Source of the DNA: Flavobacteriaceae bacterium
Lineage (GTDB): Bacteria; Bacteroidota; Bacteroidia; Flavobacteriales; Weeksellaceae
Length of the DNA: 42,196 nt
Direction: 5' to 3'
Assembly: GCA_031277475.1 (NCBI GenBank)
Contig: JAITMJ010000148.1
Coordinates: 1 to 42,196, forward strand
The position numbers and the translations under genes are program-made. Position 1 is the stretch's first letter. Each line of letters opens with the position of its first letter. The notes below the pieces were generated by a model that ran no database searches, was not told the DNA's origin, and worked only from the letters and a program-made list of their open reading frames with translations. Positions 8,179 to 15,490 of this stretch are shown here, piece after piece.

Positions 8179-8394
8179 ATGAAAATCAGAGAAGATTTAA
8201 AAGAAATTTTGTTAAGAATTGAGATAATGGGGCTTCTTATGAATAGAATGAGACTGCCGCATACCACGCTAATTAGGTGGGTAACAAATGATTATAAAGA
8301 CTTGCGCCTCCCCGAAAACAGCAAGGTTCTCAGTGATATATTGGGAGTTCCCGTTGAGGAAATCTTTGTACCCGATGACACAACCGCATTATAA
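8179..8394 (+). CDS. Small HTH-like protein, Cro-like position
   Basis: This 71-residue protein contains a short helix-turn-helix-like core (MRLPHTTLIRWVTND, then PENSKVLSDILGVPVEEIF); the LGVPVEEIF end is typical of XRE-type DNA-binding domains. It is the first gene after the early promoter at 8104, opposite the repressor, which is where a Cro-like antagonist is expected. The HTH call is by eye and moderate. It overlaps the next gene by 20 bp. Confidence 0.6.
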   Translation: MKIREDLKEILLRIEIMGLLMNRMRLPHTTLIRWVTNDYKDLRLPENSKVLSDILGVPVEEIFVPDDTTAL

Positions 8395-8575
8395 CAAATA
8401 TGCCGTGAACATAGACTATCAAATAGCAAAAGAATACTTGAATAAACTTACGGATTCCGATAAAGTGAAATTGTGCAACCGAACACTTGGGGAAGTAAAC
8501 GAGCGAAAATTAACAAAAACGGAACTCCGTAAGTATTATCAAGGATATGTAAAGAAAAAAATCTTAAAAAATTAG
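8375..8575 (+). CDS. Small basic hypothetical protein
   Basis: The frame is open from 8288, but I place the start at the ATG at 8375. The upstream part only shadows the HTH gene, and the sequence from MTQPHYNKYAVNIDYQIAKEYLNKL onward looks like genuine protein. It is 66 residues long and very basic at the C-terminus (YYQGYVKKKILKN), possibly nucleic-acid binding. It overlaps the previous gene by 20 bp and ends 3 bp before the next start. Family not recognised. Confidence 0.5.
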   Translation: MTQPHYNKYAVNIDYQIAKEYLNKLTDSDKVKLCNRTLGEVNERKLTKTELRKYYQGYVKKKILKN

Positions 8576-8578
8576 AAA

Positions 8579-8965
8579 ATGCAAACCATTACTCAACTTT
8601 CCGCCATATCCTATTTACGAGAAACAAAACCCGTAATAGACCTCGATGTTGAAAAAATCGTAGGCAGTTACGCCTTTGACGATTTTTTCAAATACAACAG
8701 CCGAGATTTAGGCGGCGATTCCCTAATCACAAAAGTAGAATTAGACTATTGCGATTTCTATTTTGAACTAAAATTAGAAATAGATTTCGATTACAATTCC
8801 TACCACTTTAAGCAAACCGCAGAATATCCCAAAGAATCCGGCATCGAATTTAAAATCACATCGGCAGACGTAGAAGTCTTGCAATGCGGATATTTCAACG
8901 ATGAAACCGATGATGAACTTACCAAAATAATAAACTATTTCAAGAAAAACATCACTTTAAACTAA
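8579..8965 (+). CDS. Acidic hypothetical phage protein
   Basis: 128 residues, acidic, with alternating hydrophobic and charged residues (VELDYCDFYFELKLEIDFDYN) that suggest a beta-sheet protein. I recognise no family. It sits 3 bp after the previous gene in the early operon. Acidic beta-rich early proteins are sometimes inhibitors of host enzymes, but nothing specific can be claimed. Confidence 0.6.
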   Translation: MQTITQLSAISYLRETKPVIDLDVEKIVGSYAFDDFFKYNSRDLGGDSLITKVELDYCDFYFELKLEIDFDYNSYHFKQTAEYPKESGIEFKITSADVEVLQCGYFNDETDDELTKIINYFKKNITLN

Positions 8966-8970
8966 ACACG

Positions 8971-9063
8971 ATGAACATAAGCACCTACACCTTTCAAGAC
9001 GTGGCTCAATTCGTAGAATTTTACGAAAGCAACGGCGGCAGAATGATAACCCCGAACAATTAG
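8971..9063 (+). CDS. Very small possible protein (30 aa)
   Basis: An ATG at 8971, 5 bp after the previous stop, opens a 30-residue frame (MNISTYTFQDVAQFVEFYES...). The composition is protein-like and the spacing fits the operon. It could be the 5' remnant of a longer gene truncated at the TAG at 9061, because the peptide ends abruptly in a polar stretch. Confidence 0.35.
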   Translation: MNISTYTFQDVAQFVEFYESNGGRMITPNN

Positions 9064-9078
9064 ACAATTTAATGTTTG

Positions 9079-9369
9079 ATGTCTTTAAAATTAACAACAG
9101 CAATGGAATACAATAGAAAAACATTTATCGCGCCGGACGATCTTCATTCATTTGCGGCGATACAATGCAAAATATCACCGGACAAAAACGGAGAGCAAAT
9201 AGCGTCAGTGCGAATTTCGGACTGCCATAATTCCATAAAGTTATGGAACAAAGCAAATGACAAAGATGAAAGATTAGAGTTTTTACAAAAATTAAACAAT
9301 GTGATTATAGAATTATTGATGTTTCACAACTACATCGAGGGTTTTAAAGAAGAACCTCTGCCTTTTTAA
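9079..9369 (+). CDS. Hypothetical phage protein
   Basis: About 96 residues from the ATG at 9079; another ATG at 9103 (MEYNRKTFIAP) is an equally good start and gives 88 residues. The middle (SFAAIQCKISPDKNGEQIASVRISDCHNSIKLW) reads as beta strands and the rest as helical. The C-terminal EEPLPF resembles the short acidic-hydrophobic tails of SSB-like proteins (compare SDLPF at the end of the gene at 12593), so a link to ssDNA metabolism is possible but unproven. Confidence 0.6.
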   Translation: MSLKLTTAMEYNRKTFIAPDDLHSFAAIQCKISPDKNGEQIASVRISDCHNSIKLWNKANDKDERLEFLQKLNNVIIELLMFHNYIEGFKEEPLPF

Positions 9370-9388
9370 ATAAAAAATCAAAGAAAAA

Positions 9389-9574
9389 ATGGAAAATAAA
9401 AATTTATGGTGGGGCTACAAACACACCTCCGGAACCTATCAAGCAAAAAGATATTGGGATAAAAGAGATATTCAAGAAGCGCACGAAAGCCCTTTTTGTG
9501 CGGTCGTTACAGAGCCGTTTGAAGCCTCAAATAGAGATGAGGCATTGGAAATTGTAAAAAAATTAACAAACTAA
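9389..9574 (+). CDS. Small conserved-looking phage protein (61 aa)
   Basis: 61 residues beginning MENKNLWWGYKHTSGTYQAKRYWDKRDIQEAHESPF. The WWGYxHTxGTxQxKRY pattern reminds me of small early proteins in other Bacteroidota phages; I know no function for them. The C-terminal DEALEIVKKL is a short helix. It lies immediately upstream of the ERF gene, which suggests co-expression with the recombination module. Confidence 0.65.
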   Translation: MENKNLWWGYKHTSGTYQAKRYWDKRDIQEAHESPFCAVVTEPFEASNRDEALEIVKKLTN

Positions 9575-9585
9575 AAAAAAGAAAA

Positions 9586-10236
9586 ATGAACATCTATCAA
9601 AAATTATTACAGATACAGTCTAAAATAAACGGACTTGAAAAAAACGGTACTTCCGGTAGTGGAAATTATGGATATAAATACGTTACGGGAGCAAAGGTTT
9701 TAGAATTTATAAGACCTCAAATGAACGAACTCGGATTGATTTTAAAACAAGAAATTCTATCCATAGAAAATCAACGGCAGGACTACACAACGAAAAACGG
9801 CTCAAAATCTGAAATCTTATCCAAAGTAATGATGAAATTTACTTGGATTGATGTAGAAACAGGCGATAAAGACGAAAATCTATTTGGCGCAAACGGACAA
9901 AACGATTGGGAAAAAGGATTGGGTTCTGCGCTAACTTATGCAGAACGCTATTTCCTGCTCAAATACTTTCATATTCCAACTGACGAAGATGATATTGATA
10001 ATGATTTGAGAAAAAAAACAGACCCAAAAGCAGACCCGACACAACCCGATGCAGGTGCAAAAAAAGAATTGCCAAAAGTTACAGATTGGTTATCCGAAGA
10101 AAAATTTAAAGAGGCTTTAAGAGACAAAGAAAAAGCATTAAAGGCTTTGGATTTCTATGATGGAAAAACAATCAGAAACAATAAAGTTTATGGAATGAAA
10201 AAAGATTACAGAATTGAACTTGAAAAACATAAATAA
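9586..10236 (+). CDS. ERF-family single-strand annealing protein
   Basis: A 216-residue protein of the ERF superfamily, which anneals complementary single strands during phage recombination and replication. Diagnostic stretches are the N-terminal helix (IYQKLLQIQSKI), GNYGYKYVTGAKVLEFIRPQMNELGL (about residues 25-52) and, after a two-strand sheet, GANGQNDWEKGLGSALTYAERYFLLKYFHIPTDEDD (about 104-140). The lysine-rich tail is probably flexible. It is followed within 2 bp by a partner-type gene and lies in the same operon as an SSB-like protein and a VRR-NUC nuclease, the usual content of a phage recombination module. Confidence 0.9.
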   Translation: MNIYQKLLQIQSKINGLEKNGTSGSGNYGYKYVTGAKVLEFIRPQMNELGLILKQEILSIENQRQDYTTKNGSKSEILSKVMMKFTWIDVETGDKDENLFGANGQNDWEKGLGSALTYAERYFLLKYFHIPTDEDDIDNDLRKKTDPKADPTQPDAGAKKELPKVTDWLSEEKFKEALRDKEKALKALDFYDGKTIRNNKVYGMKKDYRIELEKHK

Positions 10237-10237
10237 A

Positions 10238-10684
10238 ATGGGACTTTCAAAAGAATTATACACACAACTGCAAGACGAGTTCGTGCAAGATTGCGAAATG
10301 GCAGAGCAAGGCGAAATGTATAGCCTCGATTGCGCCGCAAAATTCAAATATGAAATGGATATGTGCGAGCAACTTTTCGATGACCGAAAAAAATGGCTCA
10401 ACGAAAACGCCGATGAAATTTCCGGCGAGGCAGAAAAATACGGCAAAGACGGCTACAAAGGTTTCTTATTTTCAAAGCAAACCCGCGAAACATTGTCTTA
10501 TACCAACATTCCCGAATGGAATGCCGCAAACGAGGCAAAAAAGGCAATAGAGGAAAAATCCAAAGCCGCATTAATGCAAGTAAAAAAAGGAATGATGAAC
10601 GTAGATGCCAACGGCGAGGAAATTCCGTTGCCGGAAGTAAAAGTATCATCATTTATTAAAATTGAAAAATTGAAATCAAAATGA
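10238..10684 (+). CDS. Hypothetical protein of the recombination module
   Basis: 148 residues from the ATG at 10238; an upstream ATG at 10214 lies inside the ERF gene and is less likely. It contains a helical N-terminal half and a mid-section YKGFLFSKQTRETLSYTNIPEWNAANEAKKAIEEKSKAAL. It resembles the uncharacterised proteins often encoded right after phage annealing proteins, though I cannot name a family. It overlaps the next gene by ATGA (10681), indicating coupled translation. Confidence 0.65.
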   Translation: MGLSKELYTQLQDEFVQDCEMAEQGEMYSLDCAAKFKYEMDMCEQLFDDRKKWLNENADEISGEAEKYGKDGYKGFLFSKQTRETLSYTNIPEWNAANEAKKAIEEKSKAALMQVKKGMMNVDANGEEIPLPEVKVSSFIKIEKLKSK

Positions 10685-11361
10685 AAACATTTGAAGAACT
10701 AAAAGAACTGATACTGAAAATAGCAGTAGATAAAGGTGCTTGCAAAATTGAATTTTTAAGAGCCAAAGATTCTGAAAATATACAAGAATTATTAACGGTA
10801 ATCAAAGAAAACGCAAATTGGTGTTATAACAATGGCGTTTTTGAAAACGATGTTATCGGATTATTTCCCGATGAAGATTTGATAAAGTCTAATATTTTTT
10901 ATAAAAAAGAAAATATATCACAAGAATCGGAATTTGCAATTTACATCAGTTCGACATCCGAACATTACGGCAGTTCGACATCCAAACATTACGACAGTTC
11001 GACATCCGAACATTACGACAGTTCGACATCCGAACATTACGACAGTTCGACATCCAAACATTACGGCAGTTCGACATCCAAACATTACGACAGTTCGACA
11101 TCCGAACATTACGACAGTTCGACATCCGAACATTACGGCAGTTCGACATCCAAACATTACGGCAGTTCGACATCCGAACATTACGACAGTTCGACATCCA
11201 AACATTACGGCAGTTCGACATCCAAACATTACGGCAGTTCTTATGGGAATGTTTATGTTTTGAATAATACGAAAATCATTAATGATTCAGCGATTATTCG
11301 AGAGCGTTCATCAAATAAAGTTTATTTAAAGAAAGGAAAATTTGAAATCATAGAATTATGA
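10681..11361 (+). CDS. Octapeptide-repeat (predicted beta-solenoid) protein
   Basis: 226 residues. An N-terminal domain (about 1-88) is followed by twelve perfect octapeptides S-S-T-S-x-H-Y-y (about 90-185), where x is Glu or Lys and y is Gly or Asp, and then by a short beta-like C-terminal cap (NVYVLNNTKIINDSAIIRE). Periodic short repeats with Ser/Thr and one aromatic suggest a beta-helix with one rung per one or two units. Similar SSTVxAYx repeats occur in other phage and bacterial proteins of unknown function. The 24-bp unit allows copy number to change without a frameshift. It starts inside the stop of the previous gene and ends in an ATGA overlap with the next. Function unknown. Confidence 0.75.
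   Translation: MKTFEELKELILKIAVDKGACKIEFLRAKDSENIQELLTVIKENANWCYNNGVFENDVIGLFPDEDLIKSNIFYKKENISQESEFAIYISSTSEHYGSSTSKHYDSSTSEHYDSSTSEHYDSSTSKHYGSSTSKHYDSSTSEHYDSSTSEHYGSSTSKHYGSSTSEHYDSSTSKHYGSSTSKHYGSSYGNVYVLNNTKIINDSAIIRERSSNKVYLKKGKFEIIEL
10948..11235 (+). repeat. 24-bp minisatellite, 12 units
   Basis: Twelve contiguous 24-bp units, identical except at two positions, each of which is A or G: the first base of the fifth codon (GAA/AAA) and the second base of the eighth codon (GGC/GAC). Units 1-12 read E-G, K-D, E-D, E-D, K-G, K-D, E-D, E-G, K-G, E-D, K-G, K-G. There are no spacers, so this is not CRISPR. Because the period is a multiple of three, several frames stay open across it, producing spurious ORFs on both strands. 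Confidence 0.97.
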
Positions 11362-11756
11362 AACTCATCGCAACACCCGAAGAAATTACCGCAGAACTTT
11401 TGAAAATGCAGGAATTTTTAGAAGTAGAAATATCGGAAGAAACTGCCGAAGCCGTATATCGTGGAAATATGCTCGAAGTTTTTATAGCCCGGAGCGGAAA
11501 ACTTTTAGCCGATGCAAAATATCATTTTAACAAAGCAAAGCAAAATAAACTGATTGCCAATGTAAAAGAGGTTTTAAAATTCACACCGAGTGTTGCAAAC
11601 GAGTTCGCAAAATCTTTAACCGCAGACGAGGAGAGATTGTTTTTGTGGGCGGAACAAATAAATAAAACGTGCAAATACCAGAGTGATTGGTGTAGAACAT
11701 TAATTAGTAAAGGAAAAGAGGAAATGCGGTTTTCGCATTTCAGTAATCAAGCATAA
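11358..11756 (+). CDS. Hypothetical phage protein
   Basis: 132 residues, almost wholly helical (EEITAELLKMQEFLEVEISEETAEAVYRGNMLEVFIARSGKLLADAKYHFNKAKQ). I recognise no domain. The ATGA overlap with the octapeptide-repeat gene indicates coupled translation and perhaps joint function. It lies in the replication/recombination part of the early operon. Confidence 0.65.
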   Translation: MKLIATPEEITAELLKMQEFLEVEISEETAEAVYRGNMLEVFIARSGKLLADAKYHFNKAKQNKLIANVKEVLKFTPSVANEFAKSLTADEERLFLWAEQINKTCKYQSDWCRTLISKGKEEMRFSHFSNQA

Positions 11757-11772
11757 AATTAAAATTAGAAAA

Positions 11773-12246
11773 ATGAAAAGAGAAATAAAATTTAGAGCGT
11801 GGAACAATTATTACAAAGAAATGATTAGCCACGAAGATTTAATTACATTAATGGATGAGGGTGAAACCAAAGAAACAATACCTCTGCATTATGTTAAGGA
11901 ATACACCAATTTGTTAGCGGCAATATTGAGTAAAAAAGAGTTGCAAGAGCGATACGATTTAATGGAATTCACCGGACTTTACGACAAAAACGGAAAGGAA
12001 ATTTGCGAGGGGGATATTTGTAAAATAACACAAACCAAATTCAATAATGGTGGGTATTTTCAATCAGATGATATGACGACAGAGAATGAATATATCGGTA
12101 AGTGTTTATGGAACAATGCTTCTGCTCAATTTCAACTTGTATATGAATATATTATAAAAGGGCAATCCAAAAAAATGACATTTGGTTTTAAGGACTGCGA
12201 AATCATCGGAAATATACACGAAAATAAAGATTTATTAAAATTATAA
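11773..12246 (+). CDS. YopX-family protein (1)
   Basis: 157 residues. It begins MKREIKFRAWN and carries the YopX signature FTGLYDKNGKEICEGDI (about residues 70-88), ending with CEIIGNIHENKDLL. YopX proteins are widespread in phages of Firmicutes and Bacteroidota; their function is unknown. A paralogue with nearly the same ends is encoded at 16245-16688, and a third YopX-like C-terminus occurs in the leftward gene at 25739-26524. Confidence 0.85.
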   Translation: MKREIKFRAWNNYYKEMISHEDLITLMDEGETKETIPLHYVKEYTNLLAAILSKKELQERYDLMEFTGLYDKNGKEICEGDICKITQTKFNNGGYFQSDDMTTENEYIGKCLWNNASAQFQLVYEYIIKGQSKKMTFGFKDCEIIGNIHENKDLLKL

Positions 12247-12248
12247 AT

Positions 12249-12443
12249 ATGAAACAATTTGAAGTATTTTTTGAACACGATGTAACAGCGTTAAGAAAAT
12301 GTTACATAGAGGCTGAAAATTTAGAACAGGCAAAAAAAATAGCCGATAAAGAAGATTTCAATCCTTATGATTATGACAATGAGGATGTGGATGAAATTGA
12401 AGGGAAAGATATTAGAATTAAACAAGTTGTAGAAATTGATTAA
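12249..12443 (+). CDS. Small acidic protein, possibly DpnD/PcfM-like
   Basis: 64 residues: a beta strand, YIEAENLEQAKKIADKED, then a very acidic stretch (YDYDNEDVDEIEGKD). The EAENxEQAxxIA element is typical of small DpnD/PcfM-type domains in phages and conjugative elements, a weak similarity. It starts 2 bp after the YopX stop. Confidence 0.55.
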   Translation: MKQFEVFFEHDVTALRKCYIEAENLEQAKKIADKEDFNPYDYDNEDVDEIEGKDIRIKQVVEID

Positions 12444-12454
12444 AATAAAGAAAA

Positions 12455-12589
12455 ATGGAACTTGAAGAAATTTTAATTGCTGAAATAATTACAGCCGATT
12501 TTGAAGAAAATACTATAACATTCCAAATAGATGGAGATTTTAAAGTAACGGCAGGAAAATATATCATTCAAAAATTAAATACAAATTAA
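12455..12589 (+). CDS. Small hypothetical protein (44 aa)
   Basis: An ATG at 12455 opens a 44-residue frame (MELEEILIAEIITADFEENTITFQI...) that ends 3 bp before the SSB-like gene. It has acidic helical then beta-like character and a start context (AAAGAAAAATGG) like its neighbours. The snug fit between genes supports it as real; function unknown. Confidence 0.5.
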   Translation: MELEEILIAEIITADFEENTITFQIDGDFKVTAGKYIIQKLNTN

Positions 12590-12592
12590 AAT

Positions 12593-13042
12593 ATGGAACA
12601 AACAGGATTTTTATTTAGTAAATCAGAAATCAAGGAATTTGGCGAGAGCAAATTCAGAGTGCAGGACTTTATATTAGACTGCAAAAGGTATGATAGTTTC
12701 ACCGGAGAGCCACGAGAAAACTTTTTAAAGTTTCAACTCACCGGAGAAAAGATTGCGCTTTTGGAAAATATCCAAATAGGGCAAAGAATGAAAGTTTTTT
12801 TTATGCCGGAAGGTCGCTTTTACGAAAAGAAAGATATGCACGAGCAACCGACCGGAGAAAAAGGACACATCCAAAATTTCAGAGTTTGGAAAATCGAGTT
12901 ACCGGAAAATCAGCCCACGCCGAAAAAAAATGATGATGTTCCGACAACCGCCTCGAAATCAAACAATGTTTATGAAGCGATGGGCGTAGAAAAAAACGCC
13001 GAGCCGGAAACGATTGTAGAGGAATCGGATTTGCCGTTTTAA
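12593..13042 (+). CDS. SSB-like protein (DUF3127-like OB fold)
   Basis: 149 residues. The N-terminal ~105 residues read as an OB-fold-like beta domain (SKFRVQDFILDCKRYDSF, FLKFQLTGEKIALLENIQIGQRMKVFFMPEGRFY), resembling the DUF3127 family found in Bacteroidota phages. A disordered linker follows, and then an acidic tail ending ESDLPF, the hallmark of ssDNA-binding proteins that recruit partners. It probably coats single strands for the ERF protein and the replication genes downstream. Confidence 0.75.
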   Translation: MEQTGFLFSKSEIKEFGESKFRVQDFILDCKRYDSFTGEPRENFLKFQLTGEKIALLENIQIGQRMKVFFMPEGRFYEKKDMHEQPTGEKGHIQNFRVWKIELPENQPTPKKNDDVPTTASKSNNVYEAMGVEKNAEPETIVEESDLPF

Positions 13043-13053
13043 TTGATTTTTTT

Positions 13054-13761
13054 ATGGAAAATAATATAAAAGGATTCAGTTTTTATAAGTCATATTGGTC
13101 AGCGATACAGGCATTAACGAATGAGAACTCACGCAAGGAATTGACGTATGCAATAATAAAATATGCGTTTAGCGGGGAGTATAGTTGCGATAATGATGTA
13201 GTTTCAATGGGAATGGAACTTATAAAGCCGAGTATAGATATTAGCATAAAACGCTCTGAATCGGGAAGTTTTAAAACACCAGAAAAATCAAATCCAAATC
13301 AAAACGGGAACAAACCAAAATCAAATCCAAATCAAAACGGGAACTATAATACTACTACTACAACTAAGAATAATAAATTAAAAGAAGTAGTAGTAGATGT
13401 AGATGTAGATGTAGATGTAGGCGAAAAAAAATTTTCCGAAATGGAAACAAAAGAAATTTTGCTGAAAAAAGAAATTTCGATTGACCGATGGGCAGTGAAA
13501 AATAAAGTTTTGCCGGATAGAATCCGTGAATGTATTAACGAATTTGCCGAATACAAAGAACGTATCGGCGAAAATTCAAAGTGGAAAAACGAAACTGATT
13601 TGATTAAAAATTTTGAGTTTTGGCTAAAAACAAACGCGAAAGAACCGGTGTCTGATTCTGAAAAAAGTGAAAATTTCCAAAAACCGATAAAAGCAATCGT
13701 AGTTGGCGGCAAGCGAATACCGATTTCCGAAATTGGAAAAATAAATCCGTACAAAAAATGA
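13054..13761 (+). CDS. DUF6291-like replication/initiator protein with simple repeats
   Basis: 235 residues. The N-terminus (FSFYKSYWSAIQALTNENSRKELTYAIIKYAFSG... LIKPSIDISIKR) matches the DUF6291-type domain found at the start of phage replication-initiator-like proteins. It is followed by a low-complexity linker (NPNQNGN repeats, TTTTT, VVVDVDVDVDV) and a helical C-terminal domain (about 125-200) resembling the DNA-binding half of DnaD/RepO-like proteins. The linker is encoded by ACT triplets (about 13350-13368) and a GTAGAT hexamer run (13387-13420), both prone to slippage. It lies upstream of an ATPase, as an initiator lies upstream of a loader or helicase. Confidence 0.7.
   Translation: MENNIKGFSFYKSYWSAIQALTNENSRKELTYAIIKYAFSGEYSCDNDVVSMGMELIKPSIDISIKRSESGSFKTPEKSNPNQNGNKPKSNPNQNGNYNTTTTTKNNKLKEVVVDVDVDVDVGEKKFSEMETKEILLKKEISIDRWAVKNKVLPDRIRECINEFAEYKERIGENSKWKNETDLIKNFEFWLKTNAKEPVSDSEKSENFQKPIKAIVVGGKRIPISEIGKINPYKK
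13387..13420 (+). repeat. In-gene triplet/hexamer microsatellite
   Basis: GTA triplets run into four GATGTA-type hexamers, encoding Val and then alternating Asp-Val. A second simple tract (ACT triplets encoding a Thr run) lies about 25 bp upstream. Unit lengths of three and six keep the frame, so slippage would only change linker length. Confidence 0.9.
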
Positions 13762-14387
13762 GAGAGTTAGAAATTTTAAAACAGAAATTCATAAACAATC
13801 GCGGAAAGCGAATGTTTGTCGGCGAGTATGAAATTGCGCTGCTGAATGAGATTATTTTTCAGTTCGGAATCGAAGAATTTGCAACAAAAGACAACCGATT
13901 AACCGCCGAAAGAGAGTTTAACGATGCCTTGCTGATAATGTTCATTTTGCAGGAATGGAAACGTTTCGGAATCACAAAATTAGCAGAAAAAACAGGTGAA
14001 ATTTTTCCACCGGCAACGCAGTGTTTGATTGATAATTTGGCTTTTGAATTACGACCGTTGGAAACGGCAATAAAAATTCTTAAAGATGAAATTCAAATCC
14101 TGCAAATCACAGCAAATCCAAACTTGCCGAATGAAAATTTGATTGATGAAAATTCCGTTGCAATACTCGCTTTTGATTTGATTTCAATGTTGCGTTCCGG
14201 TGCAGGATTAAGAATGATTAACAAGCATTTTCAAGCGATAAACACAGAAATAGAAAATAATCCAAACAATGCAGTAGAATCCGTATTGCAGAAAATGTTT
14301 TTAATTAAAGAACGAAAAAAATATGCAGACAAAAACAGACGGGTATTATCAAACCGATACCAAACACGCTATTTAACAGAAATTTAA
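13758..14387 (+). CDS. Hypothetical replication-module protein
   Basis: 209 residues, helical, overlapping the initiator-like gene by ATGA at 13758. It contains FNDALLIMFILQEWKRFGITKLAEKTGEIFPPATQCLIDNLAFELRPLETAIKILKDEI. I recognise no catalytic motif. Its position between an initiator-like protein and a RecA-fold ATPase suggests a loader or accessory role in phage replication, which is inference. Confidence 0.65.
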   Translation: MRELEILKQKFINNRGKRMFVGEYEIALLNEIIFQFGIEEFATKDNRLTAEREFNDALLIMFILQEWKRFGITKLAEKTGEIFPPATQCLIDNLAFELRPLETAIKILKDEIQILQITANPNLPNENLIDENSVAILAFDLISMLRSGAGLRMINKHFQAINTEIENNPNNAVESVLQKMFLIKERKKYADKNRRVLSNRYQTRYLTEI

Positions 14388-14391
14388 ACGT

Positions 14392-15225
14392 ATGGAAACC
14401 TTTGTAACTCCCATAGAAATTGAAACTTCAAACATTGATATTCCCAAAATTATCAATTACAAAGATTATGTTTTCACTTTCGGAAAAAAAATCGAAGTTC
14501 CAAAAATTTTGATGAGCGTAAAAACATCGGAATACGGACGAACTCCAATTTTCACAGAGGGAAGTTTGAGCCTTATTTTGGGCAAACAAAACTCTAAAAA
14601 AACAGCGTTCATTCTCACTATTATTCAAGCGTTTATGAACACTTTTAACGAGAAATTGGAAACTAATTTTTCCGGCATTAAAATTCTGTATGTAGATACC
14701 GAGCAATCGGAATATTACGTCTCGAAAAATGCCGAAAAAATACGCCAAATGACCAATGCAGACGATTTTCAAAAGATGAATGAAAGGATTATTTATTTCC
14801 GCTCAAACGAACTCACATCAGACCAAAAGAAACAGGCGGTCGAAGATATTTTAGACGAACATAAAATTGATTATGTGATTTTGGACAACATCTCGGATTT
14901 TTTAAAAGACTACAACAGTAGCGAGGAATCTACATCGTTAAAATTGTGGATCACATCGTTGCTAAATCGCACGAAAACGCATTTAACTTGTGTAATTCAC
15001 GAAACCGCCGGAATAGGAAAAGCAAAGGGACACATCGGAAGTCTTTTAGAACAATTTGCCGAAACCACTTTGCAAATTACCGAAGACAAGGAAAACAGAG
15101 CAGTTTCAAGAATATATCCAAAAAAATTGCGAGACAGAAAATTTGGAGAGTTTGGAATCACTTTTAATAATTACGGATTACCGTATTTGACAAGCCTTGA
15201 AATAGACGATTGGACTTCGGAATAA
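14392..15225 (+). CDS. RecA-fold (AAA_25/RepA-like) ATPase
   Basis: 277 residues. It has a P-loop-like segment SLILGKQNSKKT (about 60-71), in which the usual Gly before the Lys is replaced, a second strand ILYVDTEQS (98-106) and a Walker B strand IDYVILDNISDF (159-170), followed by a switch region with VIHETAG. This is the layout of AAA_25/RepA-type hexameric ATPases found in phage and plasmid replication modules, where they act as helicases or DNA-dependent motors. Its stop overlaps the next start (TAATG). Confidence 0.75.
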   Translation: METFVTPIEIETSNIDIPKIINYKDYVFTFGKKIEVPKILMSVKTSEYGRTPIFTEGSLSLILGKQNSKKTAFILTIIQAFMNTFNEKLETNFSGIKILYVDTEQSEYYVSKNAEKIRQMTNADDFQKMNERIIYFRSNELTSDQKKQAVEDILDEHKIDYVILDNISDFLKDYNSSEESTSLKLWITSLLNRTKTHLTCVIHETAGIGKAKGHIGSLLEQFAETTLQITEDKENRAVSRIYPKKLRDRKFGEFGITFNNYGLPYLTSLEIDDWTSE

Positions 15226-15386
15226 TGCAAATAGCAAAAGGTTACACGCTCGGAAAAATAGGCACAAAGTATCTCGTTTGGAACAACAAAAATGAAAAAG
15301 AATTTACAGCCAAAAACCTCGATGAGGCAAAAACAAAAGCAAAAATAATAATCCTCGAATGGACGGAAAACGAAAAGAGAAAATAA
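15225..15386 (+). CDS. Small hypothetical protein (53 aa)
   Basis: The ATG at 15225 shares its A with the stop of the ATPase gene. The 53-residue basic product (MQIAKGYTLGKIGTKYLVWNNKNEKEFTAKNLDEAKTKAK...) is a beta hairpin followed by a helix. It overlaps the next small gene by 28 bp in another frame. Translational coupling and composition make it credible; function unknown. Confidence 0.55.
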   Translation: MQIAKGYTLGKIGTKYLVWNNKNEKEFTAKNLDEAKTKAKIIILEWTENEKRK

Positions 15387-15490
15387 GCAGTTTAAAATCC
15401 GCTTATTCCAAACAAAAAGAACAAGATAGCAGAATGAATGATTTTAAAGAAGTCTATTTAGAGCAAAGACAAAAAAGACAAAAGCAATGA
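15359..15490 (+). CDS. Small very charged hypothetical protein (43 aa)
   Basis: ATG at 15359, 43 residues, Lys/Gln-rich and helical (MDGKRKEKISSLKSAYSKQKEQD...). It ends in an ATGA overlap with the VRR-NUC gene, which is the main argument for it being translated. It may bind nucleic acid or serve only to couple translation. Confidence 0.45.
   Translation: MDGKRKEKISSLKSAYSKQKEQDSRMNDFKEVYLEQRQKRQKQ

Noticed and set aside
10948-11235. CRISPR array
   Set aside because: The units are contiguous, with no unique spacers and no cas genes nearby.
10948-11235. Diversity-generating retroelement variable region
   Set aside because: No reverse transcriptase or template repeat is present, and the variation is limited to two A/G sites.
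10918-11263. Long open frames on both strands across the 24-bp array (91-109 codons, for example MFGCRTAV or RHPNITTV repeats)
   Set aside because: They exist only because the repeat period is a multiple of three; they have no non-repeat domain, and the frame 10681-11361 fits the operon with overlaps at both ends.
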